A stretch of 64,000 nt of DNA from a virus: positions 1-64,000 of the IMG/VR virus record IMGVR_UViG_3300020183_000015, one strand, 5' to 3'. The translations under genes and the position numbers were made by a program. The notes below the pieces were generated by a model. The model made no database searches. It saw only the letters and a program-made list of their open reading frames with translations, and had not been told where the DNA came from. The first letter of the stretch is position 1. Each line of letters opens with the position of its first letter. Shown here one piece after another: positions 53,124 through 62,000 of the stretch.

Positions 53124-54248
53124 TCAAATTACATATATCTGTCTTGGCATTGCCCTAAATTTAAGTTGTTTGTTAAGATTTTCTGCCAACAACGCTTCTC
53201 TTTCCATAACCTTTTCAGGTTTCAACCTTGTTAATCTACCTTCTGCACCTGTTAGTTCTTCAATTAATTTAGTTTTTTCGTCTTTTGCCTCAGTACCCAA
53301 TGACGTATAATCCATGGTCAAATCACCTTCGGGTGTTTTGAGACTTCCGCTAAATTTACCCCTTACTCTAGAAAGGGTTTCTTTACAATATGCAGTGAAC
53401 CATCTTCTAACCCAAATCTGTGCAGGGTTATTTAGTTCGTACCAACTAATTTTTTCGAATGGTATGTCGGAAGGTAATTTAATTATATCAGGATTGTCTT
53501 TTAAACATTGATCTCTGTCACCATCACCTATATCATAGTACCAATACCAAACTCTACCTTGCATCAATTCTGCATTACCAAAGTCAAATTTACCGCCAGG
53601 TGTGTTCATTAGATGTAGTGCTTTTTTACCTTCAGGTAGTGCTGTAATTCTATAGGTCATTTCACCCGCTATGATTCTTCTTTGAATGTTAATCTCTTGC
53701 ATTCTAAGTAACATGTCAAATGCCGGCATCAAAAAATAACTACCTGACATGTTTCCCATTTGTGCGTAACCTGCAGGACCTGAAATACCACCACCTGCAA
53801 TACCACCGAATGCCCAAGGGTCAAACATTAAATTATTTAATGTTGGTGGTGTGAACCATAAAATTTCATTTAATTCTCTGTTTGCTGGAATTTCATAAAT
53901 TTGTTGGTTTGGTACTAATTGGACATAATCTTTTTTCATAACCCAATCTCCGCCGGCTTGTAGACCAACAATTTTAGAATATGCGTAAGTGTATCTTGTT
54001 TCATAATCTAAACTTTTTGTAAGAAACGCTCTTGATAAAGATTGTGTATCCAAGTTTAAATTATAAAGTGATGTCCATTGTGATTCTATCAACCAATCTT
54101 GTACGTATTGTGAATAATCGTCAATAGAATATTCTAAAAGAGTATCCATCATTTCGTCCTCTAACTCAACTGATCTAAGAGGGGCACCTAATAAATGTCT
54201 CACTTTTTGATAAAATTCTGATCTTTCTGGTTCGTTGATTACTGCCAT
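53124..54248 (-). CDS. Neck protein, T4 gp13-like candidate
   Basis: 374 residues. The layout (N-terminal helices with EFYQKVRHLLGAPLRSVELE, then YVQLVPNQQIYEIPANRELN, a Gly-rich loop near residues 145-170, and a C-terminal AQIWVRRWFTAYCKETLSRV followed by RGKFSGSLKTPEGDL) fits the gp13-type head-tail connector of T4-like phages, which joins the portal ring to the tail terminator. It is longer than T4 gp13 (309 residues). Unlike T4, it is on the opposite strand from the gp14/gp15-like genes at 57227 and 57742, with a superoxide dismutase and a helicase gene between. Confidence 0.65.
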   Translation of the reverse strand: MAVINEPERSEFYQKVRHLLGAPLRSVELEDEMMDTLLEYSIDDYSQYVQDWLIESQWTSLYNLNLDTQSLSRAFLTKSLDYETRYTYAYSKIVGLQAGGDWVMKKDYVQLVPNQQIYEIPANRELNEILWFTPPTLNNLMFDPWAFGGIAGGGISGPAGYAQMGNMSGSYFLMPAFDMLLRMQEINIQRRIIAGEMTYRITALPEGKKALHLMNTPGGKFDFGNAELMQGRVWYWYYDIGDGDRDQCLKDNPDIIKLPSDIPFEKISWYELNNPAQIWVRRWFTAYCKETLSRVRGKFSGSLKTPEGDLTMDYTSLGTEAKDEKTKLIEELTGAEGRLTRLKPEKVMEREALLAENLNKQLKFRAMPRQIYVI

Positions 54249-54258
54249 CGCTTTTTTC

Positions 54259-54268
54259 TATAAATATC
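54259..54268 (-). promoter_or_regulatory. Candidate late promoter element (GATATTTATA)
   Basis: Minus-strand GATATTTATA ten bases before the ATG at 54248 of the neck gene. Confidence 0.5.
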
Positions 54269-54282
54269 TTTTACTTAAAAAA

Positions 54283-55386
54283 TCAATTTTTGTTTTTTTC
54301 TTTTGAAATTTTAGTGGTGTATAGTTCATCCACAAATTCCCAATTTACTGAATCCCAAAATTTTTTGATGTACTCATCTCTTTTATTTTGGTATTTCAAA
54401 TAATATGCGTGTTCCCAAACGTCCAATCCCAATAATGGGTATCCACCGCCTTTTACGATGTTCATCAAAGGATTATCTTGATTAGGTGTCGACATAATTT
54501 TCAACTTATTATCATTACCAAGATATAACCACGCCCACCCCGAACCGAATCTGTCTTTAGCGGCTTCGTTGAACTCATCTTTCATTTTTTTTATGTTACC
54601 AAAATCTTGATTTATTTTTTTCAAAATTTCACCTTTGGGTAGTTGTTTTGTTGGTGACAACATTTTCCAAAATAAAGCATGATTAAAGGCACCGCCAGCA
54701 TTATTTCTGACTTTATCGTCAAATTTATTAATCGATTTAATGATTTCCTCTAAACTCAAATCCCCTTTTTTGTCCTTTAAGAATTTGTTTAGTTTGTCCA
54801 CATAACCTTTGTAATGTTTATTATAGTGAACGTTCATGGTTTTGGAATCAATAAAACGTGATAAAGAAGAATAAGAGTATGGTAGTTTTTCGATCCCTAT
54901 TTTTTTCATTTCAACTATTAAATTTTCTTTAATAGTTTCCCTTTCCTCGAAAAGAATTTGTTCTTGGAGTATTCCTAATTTGGTGTTTATAGTTTTAGAC
55001 TCATACATCATATGTTCTAAATCAGGATACTTTTTTTCAAACTTTTTAATTAATTGTCCCGCAAATGCGTTTGCTTCATCTTCATTTTGACCACCAATAT
55101 CTGGCCCTTTTTTTCTGTTTAGAATTAAGCGTTGGTGTTCATGAACCCACTCATGAGACAGGGTTCTCATTATGTCTCTGTTTAGTCTTCCTTTTGCTAA
55201 AACTTTTATTTCTGATCCTTCAGTTCTTGATCCAGTCGACATTTGACCTTCTCTGTCACCCAAAAATCGCACCTTGATGTCTTTTTTTAATGGGTACTCG
55301 GATTGCAAAAACTTTAAAAATTTTTCAATAAATTCTTTATCCGAATCTTTAAATTTTGTGTCTTTGAATAAAATAGATACTTTCAT
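54283..55386 (-). CDS. Fusion of HExxH metalloprotease-like domain and Mn-type superoxide dismutase
   Basis: 367 residues. Residues 1-130 contain SHEWVHEHQ (H78, E79, H82), an HExxH zinc site, with a possible third ligand at E102 or E104 in GGQNEDEANAF. Residues about 168-360 form a complete Fe/Mn superoxide dismutase domain: ligands H187 (MNVHYNKHY), H236 (GGAFNHALFW), D322 and H326 (LGLDVWEHAYYL), the GSGWAWL strand and Q303 in PNQDNPL, the pattern of Mn-preferring enzymes. SOD turns superoxide into H2O2 and O2. Whether the protease half cuts anything is unknown; it resembles virion-associated HExxH domains. The gene lies between the neck protein and helicase genes with a GATATTTATC element just upstream. 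Confidence 0.88.
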   Translation of the reverse strand: MKVSILFKDTKFKDSDKEFIEKFLKFLQSEYPLKKDIKVRFLGDREGQMSTGSRTEGSEIKVLAKGRLNRDIMRTLSHEWVHEHQRLILNRKKGPDIGGQNEDEANAFAGQLIKKFEKKYPDLEHMMYESKTINTKLGILQEQILFEERETIKENLIVEMKKIGIEKLPYSYSSLSRFIDSKTMNVHYNKHYKGYVDKLNKFLKDKKGDLSLEEIIKSINKFDDKVRNNAGGAFNHALFWKMLSPTKQLPKGEILKKINQDFGNIKKMKDEFNEAAKDRFGSGWAWLYLGNDNKLKIMSTPNQDNPLMNIVKGGGYPLLGLDVWEHAYYLKYQNKRDEYIKKFWDSVNWEFVDELYTTKISKEKNKN

Positions 55387-55390
55387 TAAT

Positions 55391-55400
55391 GATAAATATC
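55391..55400 (-). promoter_or_regulatory. Candidate late promoter element (GATATTTATC)
   Basis: Minus-strand GATATTTATC four bases before the ATG at 55386. Nearly palindromic (GATAAATATC on the other strand). Confidence 0.4.
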
Positions 55401-55401
55401 A

Positions 55402-57171
55402 TCAACGTGACTTATTGATAAGAAATAGTATTTCCTCAACAACATCACCACTATTTTCCATTTGTTGATCTCCCATTACGGTTCGAATAATTTCTTTCTT
55501 TTTATTTAAAATGTCGTAGATTGCCGCTTCAATTGTGTTGTCAAAAAGTGGATAGTAAACTAAAACATTCGATTTTTGACCATAACGATAAGCTCTGTCT
55601 TCTGCCTGTGAATGTTCTGCAGGTACAAAAGATAGGTCATTCATAATTACAACTTCAGCCGAAGTTAAAGTAAGACCTACACCTGCGGCTTTTAAATTAC
55701 CAACAAATACTTTTATTTTTTCATCGTTTTGAAAAGAATCAACCGCTTGTTGACGCATCGCATTGGTACAACTACCGTCAAGATAAACCGCTTGTTTACC
55801 AAAGTGTTGGTAAATTGTTTGTAATGAGTCCGTGAAATTAGTAAAAATTATAACTTTTTTTCCCTGATCGATAATGTTCTCGACAAATTCGATAGTTTGG
55901 TTTACCTTCTCGTTCGCTATTACTTTTCTAACTTTCATTAGTTTTGAAAACTGAACTGTAAGAGAAGAAGACTCGTCGGGGTTTTTATCATACCAATCGT
56001 AATATTCACCCATTAACTCTTCATATTGTTTTGATTGTAATCTTAAATAAATTGGTGTAATGATTTTGTCAGGTAGATCTAAAACCTCTTCTTTCAGTCT
56101 TCGTATAATTTGTTTTGATGTTCTCTCCCTTAACTCCTCTAAATTCGAGGCTCCCGTTACGTTCCAAACTTTTCTGTTACCAGCTTTGAATTGATATCCT
56201 TGACAGTATCGAATTGCGTACGCCATCCAATTTTGAGCAACAGGACTTTCGATTATATTTAGAAGATTATAATAATTCATAGGTCTTGATGTCATTGGAG
56301 TTCCAGTCAACAACCATACTCTATTAATTTTTTTTACAAAACTATTAATTAACTTCGTTCTTTGTGCCTGAACATTAGAGATCATGTGTGCCTCATCTAA
56401 AATTACTAAATCAAAATTTGATTTTAACAATAAAGATTCATCTTTTTTCTTAGGGTCAGTTGTGTGAAAATTTTTCAGTATGTCATAGTTAACAATAACA
56501 AAATCTGATTCTGTTGAATATTTTTTACCTTCCGAAATAAAAACGGGTCTGTCTGAATAGTTTGAAATTTCTCTTTGCCAATTAATTTTAAGAGATGCTG
56601 GACAAACTATTAATATTTTTTTTGCTCCTGTTTCTAAAGCGGCAATAATTGTTGAGGTTGTTTTTCCAAGACCCATGTCATCTGCCAATATAAATCTTTT
56701 TGATCTTACCAACTTTTCAATTGCTTCTTTTTGGTGATTTAATGGAGGTCTATGACTATATTTCGAGTAGTCTATTTCCACTTTTTCTACTGTATGTGTT
56801 TTAATCAAAGCAGATTTAGGAACCCAAAATTCAGACAAAGGATCATTTTCAAAAAACTTACCCCAAACATGATAAGATTTTTCTTTTTCAACTAACAACT
56901 TTTCGATAAAGATCTTATCAGGAGTTTCTATAAGATATTTTTCTTCAGCAAACTTTTTTGCAAAGTAACTATCCAAGTCAACCCACTTTCTCGCAACTTT
57001 AGGTCTGGTATCATGATAGGTTATGATGTAGTCCGCTTGTGATCTTGTAAGGTAAAACTTTTTGGAAACTAATTTTTTATTTTTTAGGTATAGGATATAG
57101 TTATTTGCCCCCGAGTATGACTCGAGCATTTCCAATGATTTGTGTTCTAAAAGTGTTTGTATATTTTCCAA
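55402..57171 (-). CDS. SNF2-family DNA helicase/translocase
   Basis: Up to 589 residues from a TTG at 57171; an ATG at 57129 would give 575 residues, and I cannot decide between them. Motif I is ADDMGLGKTTSTIIAA (about residues 163-178), motif II is LVILDEAHMIS (about 255-265), motif III is WLLTGTPMTS, and the C-terminal half has VFVGNLKAAGVGLTLTSAEV followed by AEDRAYRYGQ (motif VI). The order and the DEAH box mark a SMARCAL1/HepA-like SNF2 protein, which in phages can remodel forks or dislodge bound proteins. The first 140 residues are an extra domain. It follows the SOD gene on the leftward strand and is divergent from the gp14-like gene. Confidence 0.9.
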   Translation of the reverse strand: MENIQTLLEHKSLEMLESYSGANNYILYLKNKKLVSKKFYLTRSQADYIITYHDTRPKVARKWVDLDSYFAKKFAEEKYLIETPDKIFIEKLLVEKEKSYHVWGKFFENDPLSEFWVPKSALIKTHTVEKVEIDYSKYSHRPPLNHQKEAIEKLVRSKRFILADDMGLGKTTSTIIAALETGAKKILIVCPASLKINWQREISNYSDRPVFISEGKKYSTESDFVIVNYDILKNFHTTDPKKKDESLLLKSNFDLVILDEAHMISNVQAQRTKLINSFVKKINRVWLLTGTPMTSRPMNYYNLLNIIESPVAQNWMAYAIRYCQGYQFKAGNRKVWNVTGASNLEELRERTSKQIIRRLKEEVLDLPDKIITPIYLRLQSKQYEELMGEYYDWYDKNPDESSSLTVQFSKLMKVRKVIANEKVNQTIEFVENIIDQGKKVIIFTNFTDSLQTIYQHFGKQAVYLDGSCTNAMRQQAVDSFQNDEKIKVFVGNLKAAGVGLTLTSAEVVIMNDLSFVPAEHSQAEDRAYRYGQKSNVLVYYPLFDNTIEAAIYDILNKKKEIIRTVMGDQQMENSGDVVEEILFLINKSR

Positions 57172-57203
57172 TACTACTTTTTAATAAAAATACTAAAAAA
57201 AAA

Positions 57204-57213
57204 GATATTTATC
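57204..57213 (+). promoter_or_regulatory. Candidate late promoter element (GATATTTATC)
   Basis: GATATTTATC 13 bases before the ATG at 57227, in the divergent gap between helicase and neck genes. Confidence 0.45.
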
Positions 57214-57226
57214 AATAAATGAGTTT

Positions 57227-57739
57227 ATGAACGGTAAAGTTCCTATTACAAGGTTAGGTAAATTTTTTGGGAGTCAGGACTTTGATTTAGAAATAGATAT
57301 GGGTCAAGAGTGGTTAATAGGTGATATGAATTTCACTTGTGTACTATATCGTGTTGATAAAAACAAAACCAAAGTAGACGACGTTTATGGTGAGGCTTTA
57401 GAGGATGGAATTAAATTTCTACCCCCTGTAGAGTTTAATGCCTACATAACAATCGCTCAACCAACTTCTGCGAAAATTGGATCTTCAAAAATACAACAAT
57501 CGGAACCTGGAAACATTTCAATTTACGTTTACATTAAAACTTTAGAAGATCTAGAGATTGATGTAAATTTAGGTGATTACATAGGTTATTACGATTCAGA
57601 AAATTTTGTTAGATATTACACAGTTGTAGACGACGGACGTGTATACTCTGACTTGAAACACACTTATAAAGGGTATAAACCTTTCTACAGATCAATAATT
57701 GGTTCATACGTTGGTCCGAATGAATTTCAATCAATTTAA
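57227..57739 (+). CDS. Head-tail connector candidate (gp14-like position)
   Basis: 170 residues, beta-rich: GKFFGSQDFDLEIDMGQEWL, KFLPPVEFNAYITIAQPTSA, ISIYVYIKTLEDLEIDVNLG. The pattern of an early QEWLIGDMN turn and paired strands recalls head-completion and neck proteins that seal the portal. In T4 the order is gp13, gp14, gp15, then gp18 and gp19; here this gene is followed by the 346-residue gene, sheath and tube, so gp14 is the positional match. T4 gp14 is longer (256 residues), which weakens the identity. Confidence 0.55.
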   Translation: MNGKVPITRLGKFFGSQDFDLEIDMGQEWLIGDMNFTCVLYRVDKNKTKVDDVYGEALEDGIKFLPPVEFNAYITIAQPTSAKIGSSKIQQSEPGNISIYVYIKTLEDLEIDVNLGDYIGYYDSENFVRYYTVVDDGRVYSDLKHTYKGYKPFYRSIIGSYVGPNEFQSI

Positions 57740-57741
57740 TT

Positions 57742-58782
57742 ATGGCGTTACCAAATAAAAAAGTTAAACCTTATTTACCAATAAAATATCCAAAAACCCT
57801 TTTGGCGAGAAGATACCAAATGGCGGATATGATTTCTGAAGATGGTACTTATCTTCCCAAATCACTTTTACATGCCGATTTAGATAGAGGGTTTTTAGAT
57901 TTTGTCAAAGGTTCTTTGGAGACAATAGTTGAAGGACAAAAAATTCCTGTGGTTGATATATTGATAACTTCACAAAATTGGTCTCAGTTTGTTGAAACTT
58001 GGGATTTTCAAAATATTGATAAAAACGTTGAGCCCCCATTTATTACAACCATAAGAATTCCTGAAGTGAAATATGGTAATAATCCATCTGTGACTTATAA
58101 TATCCCAAACAGAAGAACTTATTATTATATGCAAGTTCCTACTTGGGATGGTCAGAGAAACGGGATGAACATTTATAAAATTCCACAACCAGTCCCAATT
58201 GACATCAAGTTCCAAGTGGCTATTGTTTGTAATCGAATGAGAGAAATAAATAAATTTAATCAAATTGTTAATCAAACTTTTGCATCTCGTCAGGCTTATC
58301 AAGTAATTAAGGGTCATTATATTCCAATTATTAATGATGGTATTACTGACGAATCAGTTATGGATGTTGACAAAAGAAAGTATTACATACAAAAATATGA
58401 TTTTACTATGATGGGATTTTTGATGGACGAAGATGACTTTGAAGTATCTCCCGCAATATCAAGAACATTTACAATGATTGAAACAGACCTTAGAAACCAA
58501 GTGAAAAACAAAAGAAGACCTGTATCAAACACACCAAAAGAAACAATATTCAATTACCAAGTTTCTGCAGTCACCGCATCTACAATATTTGAATATACTT
58601 GTGATTTGAACTTGATTGAGTCGACTAACGTATCTTCCTTTGATGTTTACATTAATAACCTGTATTATGGGTTAGACCAAGAATACATTCAAATCAATAC
58701 TAAAGACGAGTTAAAAATTGAAATCGTTCCTTCGGTTATATCCTCAGAATCAAAGTTAATCTTTAATGAAAATTTGCTTTAA
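57742..58782 (+). CDS. Tail completion/terminator candidate (gp15-like)
   Basis: 346 residues. VVDILITSQNWSQFVETWDF, RRTYYYMQVPTWDGQRNGMN, FQVAIVCNRMREINKFNQIV and FTMMGFLMDEDDFEVSPAIS form the body of what looks like a tail terminator fold, with a 75-residue beta extension at the end. It begins two bases after the gp14-like gene and lies just upstream of the tail sheath, the same place as T4 gp15, which caps the finished tail and joins it to the neck. The length (T4 gp15 is 272) and lack of an obvious signature leave this as a candidate. Its stop overlaps the end of the leftward small regulator gene. Confidence 0.6.
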   Translation: MALPNKKVKPYLPIKYPKTLLARRYQMADMISEDGTYLPKSLLHADLDRGFLDFVKGSLETIVEGQKIPVVDILITSQNWSQFVETWDFQNIDKNVEPPFITTIRIPEVKYGNNPSVTYNIPNRRTYYYMQVPTWDGQRNGMNIYKIPQPVPIDIKFQVAIVCNRMREINKFNQIVNQTFASRQAYQVIKGHYIPIINDGITDESVMDVDKRKYYIQKYDFTMMGFLMDEDDFEVSPAISRTFTMIETDLRNQVKNKRRPVSNTPKETIFNYQVSAVTASTIFEYTCDLNLIESTNVSSFDVYINNLYYGLDQEYIQINTKDELKIEIVPSVISSESKLIFNENLL

Positions 58783-58943
58783 TTTTCTCCGTAGATATCT
58801 TTTTTATCTTTACACTTTTCCAATATAAGAGATTCTAAAAATCTATACATTTTTATTCCTCTTTTATCACAATATTTTTTCAGGACTTCGTGAACTTCGG
58901 AGTCAATCTTAAGGTTTTTTATCTTCTTGTTATCTTTGGACAT
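58779..58943 (-). CDS. Small ribbon-helix-helix (CopG/Arc-like) regulator
   Basis: 54 residues from the ATG at 58943: MSKDNKKIKNLKIDSEVHEV, LKKYCDKRGIKMYRFLESLI, LEKCKDKKDIYGEN. IKNLKIDSEVHEVLKKYCD would be the DNA-contacting strand and first helix, and KMYRFLESLILEKC the second, with the GIK turn between, as in small RHH repressors that act as dimers. It is the only gene in the 281-base gap before the tail sheath, reads leftward against its neighbours and overlaps the gp15-like stop by four bases. It could switch transcription of the sheath or neck genes. Confidence 0.72.
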   Translation of the reverse strand: MSKDNKKIKNLKIDSEVHEVLKKYCDKRGIKMYRFLESLILEKCKDKKDIYGEN

Positions 58944-59021
58944 AGGGCAGAAAAAAGGCAGAATAAAATCTTACCAAAATATAAATAGTTTTTATTATGT
59001 AAAGTTTTTACAGAAACTGTG

Positions 59022-59031
59022 AATATTTATT
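59022..59031 (+). promoter_or_regulatory. Candidate late promoter element (AATATTTATT) for tail sheath
   Basis: AATATTTATT with an A-rich leader of 32 bases before the ATG at 59064. The longer leader here and at the tail tube gene may suit these abundant proteins. Confidence 0.5.
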
Positions 59032-59063
59032 AAAGAAAATAAATAAAAATTTGAATTAAAATT

Positions 59064-62000
59064 ATGGCTACTTCATCTAACAGTAAGGTTTTTGTCTCAC
59101 CAGGAGTCTATACATCAGAAGTTGATCTAAGTTTTGTTGCTCAAAGTGTTGGTGTTACCACACTTGGTGTTGTAGGGGAAACTATTATCGGACCTGCTTT
59201 CGAACCAATTTTCATAACGAACTATGATGAGTTTACAACTTATTTTGGGGGTGTATCTCCTGAAAAATTTGTTAACACACAAATACCAAAATATGAAGCT
59301 GGATACATTGCTAAAGCTTATCTACAACAATCCAATCAATTGTTCGTTACAAGAATATTAGGACTTTCTGGGTATGACGGAGGACCATCTTGGTCAATTA
59401 CCACAACGGCAAATGTTGATTGCTCAACAATCGACGTTTGGTGTTTATCAGGAGCAACAATTGATTGTGTTCCTGTTTGTCTATCCGCTAAAACTGAAAC
59501 ATTTATCATCCCTTTTACGGCATGTTCTAACTCAGTCACAACAGTTGAGTTCCAAGGAACCTTCCCTTCGGAAATCGCAAACTTATTGAATACTCCATAT
59601 ACAACTGGTGATGGAGGAACTTCAACAATTGGAACACAACTTCAAGACTTGGTTTTTGATGTGATCACCGATCCACTACCTTTTGATGCTGAAGATCATA
59701 CAATTTCTTATTTTGGTTCGATTGAAGATGGTGATTATAATACATTGGATGCTATTTTCACAGCTTCTACAAATGTTTACAATGTACCAAATATTGGTTT
59801 CTCAGCAAACACTTTGTGTTCAGGATTCAATGATCCTTGGTATTACTCACAATTCGAACACGAATTAAACGGAAATGGGTATACAGGATTCTCTTTCTTT
59901 TCAATTGTACAGAATCTTCAGTATTTGTATCCTACACCAACATCAACACCGTTGGCTTCAGTAACACCTACACCAACACCATCTCCTCAGAACCCATGTA
60001 TTACACCATCGGCTCATGTTAACCCAACACCAACACCATCTCCAGTCCCTGTAAACTGTTACTCAGGTGAGCTACACATTAAAGTGTACTATTACACAGG
60101 AACTTCATATACACAATATGATGATGTTGTAGTTGGAACTTTCAGATCGAGAGGTATTTCATACTACACAAGTTCTGAAAACCCAACTTATGAGATTACT
60201 GGTCTTACCAATGTTAACATTGATATGACAGGACAGTATGTTTCAGTATTAAAAAATCCTTATGAGAAATTTGCAATTAACTGTACTAATAGATATGGAC
60301 AACAATATACTTTTGAAACTTCATTCTCTCAAAATGACCCAAGTTATGTTACAAAAGTATTTGGAGTTACAAACTTCCAAAAACCTCGTTTAGAAGTTCC
60401 ATTATTCTGTGAAGAAAGATTCCAATCATGGTTGAACTACGGGTGGAAAAAAGGATACATCAGAGGTTTGAACCCAAGTCTTGTAAGATTAGATTCAGCA
60501 CAAAGTGGAAATGTGCACTCAATCGGATGGTACTTAGACAGATACCAAACTCCGAGTTCTCCATGGGTTGTGTCCGAACTTAGAGGTAATAAAGTATTCG
60601 ACTTATTTAAAGTTTATACTATCTCTGATGGTGATGGAGCAAATACTCTACTTAAAGTGTCGATCGCAGACGTATCTTTCTCTAATAACAACTTTACACT
60701 ATTAGTAAGAGATTATTTCGATACAGATTCTAACCCTGTTGTGTTAGAAAAATTTACAAATTGTTCTATGGATCCAAATCAAAACAACTTTATTGGTGTT
60801 AAAATTGGTACGGTAGATGGTGAGTATAATTTAAACTCTAAATACATTATGATTGAGATTCATGAGGACGCTCCTATTGATGCTCTTCCATGTGGATTTA
60901 ACGGTTACAATTTCAAATTGTATCAAGGAGGAAAACCACCGTTCCCAATTATCAAAGCAAAATATGACTTTCCTGGTGAAGTTATTTGGAATCCGCCCTT
61001 TGGTTTGAGTACTGGAGTTGACGATGTTATCGTTAGTTCCGGTGACAACATCAGAAGGACTTACTTAGGTATTGGAAACTTCTATGGTTGGGATCCAAGT
61101 TATTATGAGTATATTGGAAAGAGAAATCCGAACAATACTTGTGATATTGACGGAATTGATTGGAACTACAGATCATCAGGTTTCCACATGGACAAAAACG
61201 CTTCTGGTATTACATTAGGTGCAGCATTCAGTACAAGTGGTGACCCAAGATTTATCTGTGGTAGTTCAACTTTCGATCAAGAACCTCAATTACCAACAAA
61301 TGATTATTACAGATTGTTCTCAAGAAAATTCACATTCTTGGTTCAAGGAGGGTTCGATGGATGGGATATTTATAGAGAATATAGAACTAACTCAGACCGA
61401 TTCGAATTGGGAAGAACAGGATACCTTTACGGAGCATGTCCTGACAACAGATATCCGAATGCAACTGGTTGGGGAGCATTCAAACAAATCGCAATTGGTG
61501 ATGGTACACAAGACTATGCAAACACTGACTTCTACGCATATCTTTTAGGTCAACAAACATTTGCAAACCCTGAATCAGTTAATATAAATGTTTTCACAAC
61601 TCCAGGTATTGATTTCTCAAACAATAGTAACTTGATAGAAAGAGCAATTAATATGATTGAGTTTAACAGAGCGGATTCACTTTATGTAACTACATGTCCT
61701 GATTACAACTTGTTCTTACCAACTACAACTGGTGTTGATGGATTAATTTACCCTCAAGAAGCGGTTAACTTGTTAGAAGATACAGGTATCGACTCTAACT
61801 ATACCGCAACTTATTACCCCTGGGTATTAACAAGAGACAGTGTTAACAACACTCAAATCTACATCCCACCAACTGCTGAGGTAACAAGAAACTTGGCATT
61901 GACAGACAACATTGCGTTCCCATGGTTCGCTGCGGCGGGTTACACTCGTGGTATTGTTAATTGTATCAAGGCTCGTAAGAAGTTGACACAAGAAGATAGA

